The translations under genes were made by a program, and so were the position numbers. DNA of 64,000 nucleotides, from assembly GCF_010729105.1 (NCBI RefSeq), contig NZ_AP022573.1, forward strand, positions 806,001 through 870,000, written 5' to 3'. A model generated the notes under the pieces. That model saw nothing but the letters and a program-made list of their open reading frames with translations, searched no databases and was not told where the DNA came from. Positions within the stretch are counted from its first letter, which is position 1, and every line of letters begins with the position of its first letter. Positions 1-7,196 of this stretch are shown piece after piece. The DNA comes from Mycobacterium saskatchewanense. GTDB taxonomy: Bacteria; Actinomycetota; Actinomycetes; Mycobacteriales; Mycobacteriaceae.

Positions 1-150
1 GGCAATGCGGCGCAGGTCGTCGATGGTGTACGCGGCGTCGAGGCGGCGCTTGGTCGCGTCGAACTCGGGTCGCTTGAAGTGAATCAACGGCGCGAAGTCG
101 CGCACCTTGGGCACTCGTCGTCTAACCGCCGCTGGTTGTCCAAAAGCCAT
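1..150 (-). CDS. lldD2: L-lactate dehydrogenase (cytochrome/FMN type), N-terminal part
   Basis: The minus strand opens with an ATG at 148-150 and runs off the left edge, giving the first 50 residues. They include [19 protein letters not shown] and the [10 protein letters not shown] stretch typical of the start of mycobacterial LldD2, an FMN-dependent alpha-hydroxy-acid dehydrogenase that oxidises L-lactate to pyruvate and feeds electrons to the respiratory chain. Only the segment ahead of the TIM barrel is present, so no catalytic residue is visible. The neighbour on the right is a DUF1810 gene, the same pairing as Rv1872c/Rv1873 in M. tuberculosis, which supports the call. The two start codons are only 36 bp apart. 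Confidence 0.85.
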   Translation of the reverse strand, partial: MAFGQPAAVRRRVPKVRDFAPLIHFKRPEFDATKRRLDAAYTIDDLRRIA

Positions 151-186
151 ATGAGGTTTAGAAGTCATATGTGCCACGGTAGTCAC

Positions 187-624
187 ATGGAAAAGGCGGA
201 CGATCCCTTCGATTTGCGGCGCTTCACACAAGCGCAGGCCCCGGTCTACGACCGGGTGGTGGAAGAGTTGCGGGCGGGGCGCAAACGCAGTCACTGGATG
301 TGGTTCGTCTTCCCGCAGCTGCGCGGCCTGGGCAGCAGCCCGACGGCCGAGCGGTACGGCATCTCCTCGCTGGACGAGGCCGGCGCCTACCTACGGCACC
401 CCGTGCTCGGGCCGCGCCTGCACGAGTGCGCGCGCCTGGTCAACGAGGTCCAAGGCCGCTCGATCGGTCAGATCTTCGGGGCGCCGGACGACCTCAAGCT
501 GTGCTCGTCGATGACGTTGTTCGCACGGGCCACGGCCGACAACGCCGACTTCGTCGCGCTGCTCGGCAAGTACTACGGCGGCCGGCAGGATCAGCTGACG
601 CTGAAGCTCCTGACCGGCGCCTAG
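187..624 (+). CDS. DUF1810 family protein (Rv1873-like)
   Basis: The product is 145 residues, the usual length for this family. The start chosen is the ATG at 187, followed by [13 protein letters not shown]; two further in-frame ATGs at 151 and 169 would add SHM-containing extensions and lie against the lldD2 start. The conserved blocks are [15 protein letters not shown], where the aromatic-rich motif defines DUF1810, and [11 protein letters not shown]. The family is small, cytosolic and of unknown biochemical function. The stop codon shares bases with the stop of the convergent amylase gene in a CTAG tetramer at 621-624, so the genes meet with no spacer. Confidence 0.85.
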   Translation: MEKADDPFDLRRFTQAQAPVYDRVVEELRAGRKRSHWMWFVFPQLRGLGSSPTAERYGISSLDEAGAYLRHPVLGPRLHECARLVNEVQGRSIGQIFGAPDDLKLCSSMTLFARATADNADFVALLGKYYGGRQDQLTLKLLTGA

Positions 625-1931
625 ACCGGGCGCAGGATCCGCCAGCCGTGCGGCTCGACGGTCACCCTGTCGACGACCTCCGGCGGAGGGGCCGCCGACC
701 CCGCGACGACCTCCGCCCGGCCCGAGCCCACCTTGAAGAGCTGCGGCTCGTCGGCGATGTTGAGCGCGACCAGCAGGGCGTCGTCGCCGCTGCGGGTCTC
801 GTAGAGGTAACCGCGGTTTTCCAGTCGCACGGCGGTGGTGGACGCCCTGTGCAGCCACGGGTGGCGGCGTCGCAGCCCGATCAGATAGCGGTGCAGCTCC
901 CACATCTCGACGCCGAAGGCGTCCAGTTGCATTGGCGGCGAACCGAACTCGGGGCGCACGGCGTCGTCCCCGCCGTACCGCTCCTCTTTCACCCCGCGAA
1001 ACCCCAGCTCGTCGCCGGCGTACACGCTGGGCACCCCGCCGACGGTCAGCAGGATCACCAGCGCGTGCGCGACGTGCTCGGGGCGCGTGAGCTGGCTGGC
1101 GATGCGGGTGACGTCGTGGTTGCCGATGAAGGTCAGGGGAGCGAAGCTGCCGAGGAAGTCGTTGTGCCGCTGCAGCGCCCAGTCGAGCTCGAAGAAGTTG
1201 CCGTCGTTCAGGCTGCTCCAGATCGCCTTCCACAGCTCGTACTGGGTGGCCGAGTCGAATGTGGCCGCCCGGACCACCGCGGCGTAGTCACCGTGGATCA
1301 GCTCGCCGACGAACCAGGCGTCCGGGTGCCGGTCGCGCACCCGCGGCAAGGTCGACGCCCAGAAGGCCTGCGGCACGGCGTAAGCCGCGTCCAGGCGCCA
1401 GCCGTCGGCGCCGCGCTCCAGCCAATGCGCCATCACGTCGACGACGTAGTCGGCGACCTCGGGGTTGTCGTGATTGAGAGTGATCAGGCCTTCGTGGCCC
1501 TCGAACGTGTGAAACCGACCCGGGCGTCCCCGAAACCAGCGGGCGGCGGCCCCGTCGTTCGCGGCGTCCCGGTAACGGGAAAAGTCCGGGCCGACGTGGT
1601 TGAACACGCCGTCGAGCAGGATGCGCAACCCGCGGCGATGCGCCTCGGCGACGACATGGTCGAAGTCGGCGTCGTCCCCGAGGCGGGGATCGATGCGGTA
1701 GTGGTCGGTGGTGTCGTAACCGTGTGTCCGCGAGGCGAATACCGGACCCAGCGCTATCCCCGAGGCGCCGAGTTCGATGGCGTGGTCGAACCAGTCGGCG
1801 AGCCGCCGCAGCCGGTGCTCATCCGGCCGCGGCGGCTCCGCCGCTGGGTATGCGCCGACGAAACCGAGGGGATAGACCTGCCACCAGATCGCGTGTGTGA
1901 TCCAGCCTGGCCCCGGCACCCGGTCCGTCAC
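621..1931 (-). CDS. GH13 alpha-amylase family glycosidase
   Basis: This 436-residue protein acts on alpha-glucans such as maltodextrin or trehalose-related oligomers. All four classical GH13 regions are visible: region I DGVFNHVG (residues 107-114), region II GWRLDAA with the nucleophile Asp181, region III FVGELIH with the acid/base Glu210, and region IV FIGNHD with the transition-state stabiliser Asp273. The N-terminal IWWQVYPLGF is typical of maltogenic or neopullulanase-like members, but the extra N-terminal starch-binding domain of those enzymes is missing, so the protein is a compact single-domain form. The exact substrate cannot be read from sequence. The ahpD stop lies 10 nt upstream, so co-transcription with ahpCD is possible. 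Confidence 0.85.
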   Translation of the reverse strand: MTDRVPGPGWITHAIWWQVYPLGFVGAYPAAEPPRPDEHRLRRLADWFDHAIELGASGIALGPVFASRTHGYDTTDHYRIDPRLGDDADFDHVVAEAHRRGLRILLDGVFNHVGPDFSRYRDAANDGAAARWFRGRPGRFHTFEGHEGLITLNHDNPEVADYVVDVMAHWLERGADGWRLDAAYAVPQAFWASTLPRVRDRHPDAWFVGELIHGDYAAVVRAATFDSATQYELWKAIWSSLNDGNFFELDWALQRHNDFLGSFAPLTFIGNHDVTRIASQLTRPEHVAHALVILLTVGGVPSVYAGDELGFRGVKEERYGGDDAVRPEFGSPPMQLDAFGVEMWELHRYLIGLRRRHPWLHRASTTAVRLENRGYLYETRSGDDALLVALNIADEPQLFKVGSGRAEVVAGSAAPPPEVVDRVTVEPHGWRILRPV

Positions 1932-1941
1932 GGCGTCGCGT

Positions 1942-2478
1942 TCAGCCGACGCCGGCCAGCGTCTGCGAGGCGACCATCGCCTGTGCCACGCCAGCCACGA
2001 TCGCCGCGGCCTTCAGCGCCTCGTTGATCGCCTCCCGGCTTACGCCCGCCTCACGCAGCGTGTGCTCGTGTGCGGCAACGCAGTCCGGGCATCCGTTGAC
2101 CGACGACACGGCGAAACACCACAACTCGAAATTCGCCTTCTCGACGCCGGGGTTGGCGATGATGTTCATCCGCAAGCCCGCTCGCACGTCGTCGTATTTA
2201 CCGTCGAGGAAGCCGCGACCACGGTAGAACACGTTGTTCATGGCCATGATCGACGCGGCACCCAGCGCGGCGTTGTACGCCTCGGCGGACAGGATGTCGG
2301 CCGCCTCGCCGCCAATCTCCGCGAGCACCTGGGTGTTTCGCGTCGCAGCGGCGCTGGCCAGCAGCGTGCCCCACAGCTGCTCCTCGCCCAGCTCGGTGCT
2401 GCGCGCGATCGAGCCGAGGTTGAGCTTCAGGTCCTTGGCGTACTCCGGAAGCGCGCCCTTGAGGTTCTCGATGCCCAT
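1942..2478 (-). CDS. ahpD: Alkyl hydroperoxide reductase AhpD
   Basis: A 178-residue AhpD-fold disulfide reductase that in mycobacteria passes electrons from dihydrolipoamide (Lpd/SucB) to AhpC. Numbering matches the M. tuberculosis protein: Glu118, Cys130, Cys133 and His137 are present in [18 protein letters not shown] and the following AHEHT. One oddity is Asp at 132, where M. tuberculosis has His132 (CSHC becomes CPDC). The start at 2478 gives [20 protein letters not shown], aligning with the known N-terminus; an upstream in-frame ATG would read into ahpC. A G-rich ribosome site precedes it, and only 10 nt separate it from ahpC, so the two form an operon. Confidence 0.97.
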   Translation of the reverse strand: MGIENLKGALPEYAKDLKLNLGSIARSTELGEEQLWGTLLASAAATRNTQVLAEIGGEAADILSAEAYNAALGAASIMAMNNVFYRGRGFLDGKYDDVRAGLRMNIIANPGVEKANFELWCFAVSSVNGCPDCVAAHEHTLREAGVSREAINEALKAAAIVAGVAQAMVASQTLAGVG

Positions 2479-2488
2479 CTCGCCCCCC

Positions 2489-3076
2489 CTAAGCCGACTG
2501 CTTGAGCAGCTCGGTGGCGTCGATGGTCGGGTCACCCTTGCGCCAGTTGCAGGCGCACAGCTCGTCGGACTGCAGCGCGTCGAGGACCCGCAGCACCTCG
2601 TCGACGTTGCGGCCCACCGACCCGGCGGTCACCGAGACGAACTGGATCTCGTTGTTGGGGTCGACCAGGAAGGTGGCGCGGTCGGCCACGCCGTCGTCGT
2701 TCAGCACGCCGGTGGCGAGGCACAGTTCGCGCTTGATGTCCGAAAGCATCGGGAACGGCAGCTTCTTGAGGTCCTCGTGCTGCGCGCGCCACTGGAAGTG
2801 CACGAACTCGCTGTCGATCGAAGCCCCGAGGACCTGCGCGTCGCGGTCGGCGAATTCGTCGTTGAGATTGCCGAACGCCGCGATCTCGGTGGGGCACACG
2901 AAGGTGAAGTCCTTCGGCCAGAAGAAGATCACACGCCACTTGCCGGGGTGGTCGTCGCTGGTGATGGTGGTGAAGTAGTCACCGGGCTGCTGGGCGTCGA
3001 CCTTCGACAGGTCGCCGGCGATCAGCGCGGTCAGGTTGTAGGCCGGGAATTGGTCACCGATGGTGAGCAAAGCCAT
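2489..3076 (-). CDS. ahpC: Alkyl hydroperoxide reductase AhpC (2-Cys peroxiredoxin)
   Basis: A 195-residue peroxiredoxin that reduces organic peroxides, H2O2 and peroxynitrite in the cytosol. The peroxidatic Cys61 sits in [14 protein letters not shown] and the C-terminal cysteines in [11 protein letters not shown], as in mycobacterial AhpC. The length is normal. An AAGGAGA ribosome site lies three bases before the ATG. It is divergent from an intact oxyR, with 108 bp between starts, so OxyR control of ahpCD is expected. This differs from M. tuberculosis, where oxyR is a pseudogene. Confidence 0.98.
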   Translation of the reverse strand: MALLTIGDQFPAYNLTALIAGDLSKVDAQQPGDYFTTITSDDHPGKWRVIFFWPKDFTFVCPTEIAAFGNLNDEFADRDAQVLGASIDSEFVHFQWRAQHEDLKKLPFPMLSDIKRELCLATGVLNDDGVADRATFLVDPNNEIQFVSVTAGSVGRNVDEVLRVLDALQSDELCACNWRKGDPTIDATELLKQSA

Positions 3077-3184
3077 GTCTCTCCTTTAAGTGCAAGATCC
3101 GTAATCGGTTTGGTGTGTACCCAAATAATGGTGCCTGGCATTTATTGTCAGGTAAAGGTGATATTTGCCACTACACTGATAAGA
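3077..3184. promoter_or_regulatory. Divergent ahpC-oxyR control region
   Basis: This 108-bp AT-richer spacer separates the ahpC and oxyR start codons and must hold both promoters and, by analogy with other mycobacteria, the OxyR site. An inverted pair CTGATA/TATCAG begins just before the oxyR start and ends inside the oxyR coding sequence, and GATAAGA is repeated directly there. The exact OxyR footprint cannot be assigned by eye. Confidence 0.6.
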
Positions 3185-4120
3185 ATGACCGATAAGAGCT
3201 ATCAGCCCACAATCGCCGGCCTCCGCGCGTTCGTGACCGTCGCCGAGAAGCGGCATTTCAGCAGTGCCGCAACGGCTCTCGGCGTGAGCCAGTCGACCCT
3301 CTCCCAGGCGCTGGCAGCGCTGGAGACGGGCCTCGGCATGCCGCTGATCGAGCGATCCACGCGGCGAATGTTCCTGACCACCGAGGGCACGGAATTGTTG
3401 CCGCGCGCCCAGGCCGTCATCGAGGCGGTGGACGAGTTCACCGCGGCGGCCACCGGGTCCGCCGACCCGTTGCGCGCCGGCATCCGGCTGGGGCTCATCC
3501 CCACGGTGGCCCCCTACGTGCTGCCGACGGTGCTGGCCGGACTCACCGAACAGTTCCCGGATCTGACCCTGCGGGTGATCGAGGACCAGACCGAGCGGCT
3601 GCTGACGGTCCTGCGCGAGGGATCGCTGGACGCCGCCCTGATCGCGCTGCCCGCCGAGGCGGCGGGCGTCACCGCGATCCCGATCTACGACGAAGATTTC
3701 GTCCTCGCGCTACCGCCCGGCCACCCGCTGTCGGGCAGGCGCCGGGTGCCGGCGACGGCGCTCGCCGACCTGCCGCTGCTGCTGCTGGACGAGGGCCACT
3801 GCCTGCGCGACCAGGCGCTCGACGTGTGCCACAAGGCCGGTGTGCGGGCCGACCTGGCCAACACGCGTGCGGCGTCGCTGGCGACGGCGGTGCAGTGCGT
3901 CAGCGGCGGCCTGGGGGTGACGCTGATCCCGCAGACCGCGGTGCCGGTCGAGGCGGCGAGGAGCCGCCTGGACCTCGCGCAGTTCGCCGCACCGCGCCCC
4001 GGCCGGCGAATCGGCCTGGTATTTCGCGCGTCCAGCGGCCGCGACGAGTCCTACCGCCGGCTCGCCGACACGATCGGCAGGTTGATCGGCAGCGAACACC
4101 AGGTGCGGCTGGTCAAGTAG
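3185..4120 (+). CDS. oxyR: LysR-type hydrogen peroxide sensor OxyR
   Basis: A 311-residue LysR regulator with an N-terminal winged helix-turn-helix (residues about 8-66, [20 protein letters not shown]) and a periplasmic-binding-like effector domain. Cys206 and Cys215, in [13 protein letters not shown], have the nine-residue spacing of the redox pair Cys199/Cys208 of E. coli OxyR, so peroxide sensing by disulfide formation is likely preserved. The reading frame is intact from ATG to TAG, unlike the multiply mutated oxyR pseudogene of the M. tuberculosis complex. The start at 3185 gives the normal family N-terminus; the open frame extends far upstream but only across ahpC antisense. It probably regulates ahpCD and itself. 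Confidence 0.96.
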   Translation: MTDKSYQPTIAGLRAFVTVAEKRHFSSAATALGVSQSTLSQALAALETGLGMPLIERSTRRMFLTTEGTELLPRAQAVIEAVDEFTAAATGSADPLRAGIRLGLIPTVAPYVLPTVLAGLTEQFPDLTLRVIEDQTERLLTVLREGSLDAALIALPAEAAGVTAIPIYDEDFVLALPPGHPLSGRRRVPATALADLPLLLLDEGHCLRDQALDVCHKAGVRADLANTRAASLATAVQCVSGGLGVTLIPQTAVPVEAARSRLDLAQFAAPRPGRRIGLVFRASSGRDESYRRLADTIGRLIGSEHQVRLVK

Positions 4121-4147
4121 GGCCCCGGAAGACGTAGGTTCACCCCT

Positions 4148-4849
4148 ATGGAAAAGGTCATCGTGGTGCTCATGCGGCCCGACTCGGACGACAAGTGGTG
4201 CGCCCGCCAGCGCGGGCCGGTCGCCGACGCGCTCCTGGAGCTGGGCGTCCGCGGGCTCGCGGTCAACGTCCGCGACGACGCGGTGCGGCATTCGCTGATG
4301 ACGCTCACCACGCTCGATCCGCCGGTCGGCGCGGTGGTGAGCCTGTGGACGCAGCAGTGCTACGGCGATCAGACCACGGCGGCGCTCGATCTCCTCGCCG
4401 GCGAATGCGAGCGGCTCGCCGCCTACCTGGTGACCGAGTCGGTCCCGCTCGCCGCGCCGGCGGTCCCTCCCGGCGACCGGACGCCCGGGTTGGCCAACAT
4501 CGCGCTGCTGCGCCGCCCCGCCGCCCTCGACCAGGCGACGTGGCTGACCCGATGGCAGCGCGACCACACCCCGGTGGCCATCGAGACGCAGTCGACGTTC
4601 GGCTATGCCCAGAACTGCGTCGTCCGCGCCCTCACCCCGGATGCGCCGGGAATCGCGGGCATCGTCGAGGAGTTGTTCCCGGCGGAGGCGATCACCGACA
4701 TCAAGGCGTTCTTCGGGGCGTCCGATGACAACGAGCTGCAGGACCGCCTCGCCCGAATGGTCGCCAGCACAACCGCATTCGGTGCCAACGAAAACATCGA
4801 CACGGTGCCCACCAGTCGCTACGTCTTCAAGGCGCCGTTCGAACAGTAA
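4148..4849 (+). CDS. EthD-like dimeric alpha-beta barrel protein (Rv1874-like)
   Basis: A 233-residue cytosolic protein of unknown function. Two ferredoxin-like halves are suggested, each opening with a beta strand (EKVIVVLMRP at the start, LANIALLRRP near residue 117). The second half contains WLTRWQRDHTPVAIETQSTFGYAQN, which resembles the EthD motif of dimeric alpha-beta barrels. It lies 9 nt ahead of a flavin/F420-binding split-barrel gene, as Rv1874 and Rv1875 do in M. tuberculosis, so the pair is probably an operon. No catalytic residue can be named. Confidence 0.75.
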   Translation: MEKVIVVLMRPDSDDKWCARQRGPVADALLELGVRGLAVNVRDDAVRHSLMTLTTLDPPVGAVVSLWTQQCYGDQTTAALDLLAGECERLAAYLVTESVPLAAPAVPPGDRTPGLANIALLRRPAALDQATWLTRWQRDHTPVAIETQSTFGYAQNCVVRALTPDAPGIAGIVEELFPAEAITDIKAFFGASDDNELQDRLARMVASTTAFGANENIDTVPTSRYVFKAPFEQ

Positions 4850-4858
4850 GGGAGCCAC

Positions 4859-5302
4859 ATGACAACACTGGGCGAAGCCGTGGCACTGGCGGCGGGGGAG
4901 AACGGCCTGGCGGTGGTCTCGACGGTCCGGGCCGACCACACGGTGCAGGCCTCGCTGGTCAACGTCGGACTGTTGCCGCATCCGGCGACCGGTCAACCGG
5001 TGCTGGGCTTCACCACCTACGGCAAGGTCAAGCTGGCGAACCTGCGGGCCCGCCCGCAGCTCGCCGTCACCTTCCGCGACGGGTGGAGGTGGGCCACCGT
5101 CGAGGGCCGCGCGGAACTGGCGGGACCCGACGACCCGCAACCCTGGCTGGCCGGCGACGACCAGTTGCGGCTCCTGCTTCGCGAGGTCTTCACCGCCGCG
5201 GGCGGAAGCCACGACGACTGGGAAGAATACGACCGCGTCATGGCCCGCGAGCGACGGGCCGTGGTCCTGGTCGCGCCGACCCGCGTCTATAGCAACGGCT
5301 GA
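4859..5302 (+). CDS. Pyridoxamine 5'-phosphate oxidase-family split-barrel protein (Rv1875-like)
   Basis: The 147-residue product shows the split beta-barrel pattern of the PPOX/flavin-deazaflavin oxidoreductase superfamily: GLAVVSTVRADHTVQASLVN, then VKLANLRARPQLAVTF, then WRWATVEGRAEL. Members bind FMN or F420 and reduce small substrates; M. tuberculosis Rv1875 has the same length and neighbour. The cofactor cannot be decided from these motifs alone. An AAGGGAG ribosome site precedes the ATG, and the gene follows the EthD-like gene by 9 nt. Confidence 0.85.
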   Translation: MTTLGEAVALAAGENGLAVVSTVRADHTVQASLVNVGLLPHPATGQPVLGFTTYGKVKLANLRARPQLAVTFRDGWRWATVEGRAELAGPDDPQPWLAGDDQLRLLLREVFTAAGGSHDDWEEYDRVMARERRAVVLVAPTRVYSNG

Positions 5303-5406
5303 CCGTCCGCCCTCACCCAGCGTCGACTCGTTGTCGGCGTTTGGCCGTTTCGGTGCAAACAACTCGACGTTCGTCGACCGCCGCCGCAAAGCTAGGCTGC
5401 AGTCTC

Positions 5407-6159
5407 GTGATATTGCACATCGACGACGACAAGCGCGTGCGCACGCTCACGCTGAACCGGCCCGAGGCGCTGAATGCATTCAACGAAGCCCTCTACGACG
5501 CCACCGCCGAGGCGCTGCTGGCCGCCGCCGACGATCCGCAGGTCGCCGTCGTACTGCTGACCGGCGCCGGCCGCGGCTTTTCCGCCGGCACCGACCTGGC
5601 CGAGATGCAGGCGCGCATCACCGACCCGGGCTTCACCCCCGGGAAGCACGGTTTCCCCGGGCTGATCGATGCCCTCAGCGCGTTTCCCAAGCCGCTGATC
5701 TGTGCGGTCAACGGCGTCGGCGTGGGGATCGGCGCCACCATCCTCGGCTACGCGGACCTGGCGTTCATGTCCTCGACCGCGCGGCTGAAGTGCCCGTTCA
5801 CCAGCCTGGGCGTCGCGCCCGAGGCGGCATCGTCATACCTGCTGCCGCAGCTGGTCGGGCGGCAGAACGCCGCCTGGCTGTTGCTGTCGTCGGAGTGGAT
5901 CGACGCCCAAGAGGCCCTGCGGATGGGGCTGGTGTGGCGGGTCTGCGAACCCGAAGAGTTATTACCCGAGGCTCGGCGGCACGCCGAAATCCTTGCCGCA
6001 CGGCCTATTTCGAGCCTCATGGCCGTCAAGCACACGATGCTGGAACCTGTTCGCCCCGAGATCGCGGCGGCCAGCGCGCGCGAGAACGCTCACTTCGCCG
6101 AGCTGATGGGCGCACAAGCCAACGCCGCCGCCCTGGCGGATTTCAACAACCGGAGCTGA
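5407..6159 (+). CDS. Enoyl-CoA hydratase/isomerase (crotonase) family protein
   Basis: A 250-residue crotonase. The oxyanion-hole segments are GRGFSAGTDLAEMQ and NGVGVGIGATIL, and the active-site region SLGVAPEAASSYLLPQLVG keeps the glutamate equivalent to Glu164 of rat hydratase but not the partner at the Glu144 position. That pattern suggests an isomerase-type or other crotonase reaction rather than classical hydration. The GTG at 5407 (VILHIDDDKRVRTLTLNRPEALNAF) is preferred because conservation begins there; an upstream ATG at 5341 would add 22 unlikely residues. The gene stands alone between the Rv1875-like gene and the bfd-like gene. Confidence 0.85.
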   Translation: MILHIDDDKRVRTLTLNRPEALNAFNEALYDATAEALLAAADDPQVAVVLLTGAGRGFSAGTDLAEMQARITDPGFTPGKHGFPGLIDALSAFPKPLICAVNGVGVGIGATILGYADLAFMSSTARLKCPFTSLGVAPEAASSYLLPQLVGRQNAAWLLLSSEWIDAQEALRMGLVWRVCEPEELLPEARRHAEILAARPISSLMAVKHTMLEPVRPEIAAASARENAHFAELMGAQANAAALADFNNRS

Positions 6160-6171
6160 ACGGATAGGCCG

Positions 6172-6351
6172 CTAGGACGCGGGCTCGAGCTTGCACGAGG
6201 CCGCGATGATCGCCCGCAGCGTGCGTCGACAACGTCCGCAGTCGGCGCCCGCCCCGCACGCGGCGGCGACCTCCTTGGAGGTGGACGCACCCTGCGCCAC
6301 GGCGTCGGACACGGTCTGATTGGTGGCCCCGACACACAGGCACACGTACAT
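6172..6351 (-). CDS. Bacterioferritin-associated ferredoxin (Bfd-like)
   Basis: A 59-residue ORF, MYVCLCVGATNQTVSDAVAQ at its start, carrying the BFD-type [2Fe-2S] cysteine set: Cys4, Cys6, Cys38 and Cys41 (CLC and DCGRC). Bfd delivers electrons to bacterioferritin to reduce and release stored iron. It is divergent from bfrA, with two IdeR-like boxes between them, which ties its expression to iron status. Rv1876A in M. tuberculosis is the likely counterpart. Confidence 0.92.
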   Translation of the reverse strand: MYVCLCVGATNQTVSDAVAQGASTSKEVAAACGAGADCGRCRRTLRAIIAASCKLEPAS

Positions 6352-6472
6352 TCAGCACACCCTTCGCACGCCGACACCATCACCCATGACGAAAGTCCAG
6401 CCCTGCGACCGCGATTCGGGCACGCCCGGCACCGGAATCCCGGACGAACGCGCTGAATCACCTTGCCGCATG

Positions 6473-6491
6473 TTAGTAGAGTCTAACCTAA
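6473..6491. promoter_or_regulatory. IdeR/iron box 1, bfd-bfrA control region
   Basis: TTAGTAGAGTCTAACCTAA matches the mycobacterial IdeR consensus TTAGGTTAGGCTAACCTAA at 15 of 19 positions. Its start lies 24 bp from the start of a second box. In M. tuberculosis IdeR with iron activates bfrA from tandem boxes, and the same arrangement is expected here. The bfd-like gene is the divergent candidate target. Confidence 0.85.
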
Positions 6492-6496
6492 GAAGG

Positions 6497-6515
6497 TTAG
6501 TTGAGTCTAACCTAA
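6497..6515. promoter_or_regulatory. IdeR/iron box 2, bfd-bfrA control region
   Basis: TTAGTTGAGTCTAACCTAA matches the IdeR consensus at 16 of 19 positions and lies 24 bp downstream of box 1. The pair sits about 170 bp ahead of the bfrA start and about 120 bp ahead of the bfd-like start. The remaining 6516-6681 segment is GC-rich and shows no other clear feature. Confidence 0.85.
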
Positions 6516-6681
6516 CCAGCGCCCGACTCCGCGGCTCCCGCCACGCACTCAGCCGAGGCATACCTTCCTGGAAGATTCGATGCCGGCATGGCAAAGTGCT
6601 GCTACGGGCCGCGGACGGGGCGCTTCAGCCCCGCCCTCCCGTCCGCAGCCGAACAAGCCAGTGAACCCGCGAGGAGTGACG

Positions 6682-7161
6682 ATGCAAGGTGACCCCGACG
6701 TTCTGCGCCTGCTCAACGAGCAGCTGACCAGCGAGCTCACCGCCATCAACCAGTACTTCCTGCACTCCAAGATGCAGGACAACTGGGGCTTCACCGAGTT
6801 GGCGAAGCACACCCGCGAAGAGTCCTTCGACGAGATGCGGCACGCCGAGGCGATCACCGATCGCATCCTGCTGCTCGACGGCCTGCCGAACTATCAGCGG
6901 ATCGGCTCGCTGCGCGTCGGGCAGACGCTGCGCGAGCAGTTCGAGGCCGACCTGGCGATCGAGTTCGATGTGTTGAACCGCCTCAAGCCGGGAATCATCA
7001 TGTGCCGGGAGAAGCAAGACACCACCAGCGCCATCCTGCTCGAGAAGATCGTGGCGGACGAGGAACTGCACGTCGACTACCTGCAGACCCAACTGGAGCT
7101 GATGGACAAGCTGGGCGAGGAGCTGTACTCCGCCCAGTGCGTCTCGCGGCCCCCGAGCTGA
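6682..7161 (+). CDS. bfrA: Bacterioferritin BfrA
   Basis: A 159-residue heme-containing ferritin that oxidises Fe(II) and stores ferric iron in a 24-mer shell. The ferroxidase ligands Glu18, Glu51 and His54 and the heme-ligating Met52 are visible in LTSELTAINQYFLHSKM and SFDEMRHAEAITD; the second half keeps ADEELHVDYLQTQLELM. The ATG at 6682 follows a GAGGAG ribosome site. Iron-dependent control through the two upstream boxes is probable, and the divergent ferredoxin is its likely electron donor. Confidence 0.97.
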   Translation: MQGDPDVLRLLNEQLTSELTAINQYFLHSKMQDNWGFTELAKHTREESFDEMRHAEAITDRILLLDGLPNYQRIGSLRVGQTLREQFEADLAIEFDVLNRLKPGIIMCREKQDTTSAILLEKIVADEELHVDYLQTQLELMDKLGEELYSAQCVSRPPS

Positions 7162-7196
7162 CCCGGCGCGGGGACCAGCAGGCCCCGACAGGAAAC

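Noticed and set aside
148..190. CATATG plus GSHM-like residues suggesting cloning-vector sequence
   Set aside because: The flanks are normal lldD2 and DUF1810 coding sequence in native order; the resemblance is chance.
300..2027. Plus-strand frames opposite the GH13, ahpD and ahpC genes
   Set aside because: They are Arg/Pro-rich with no motif, while the minus strand carries complete catalytic motifs.
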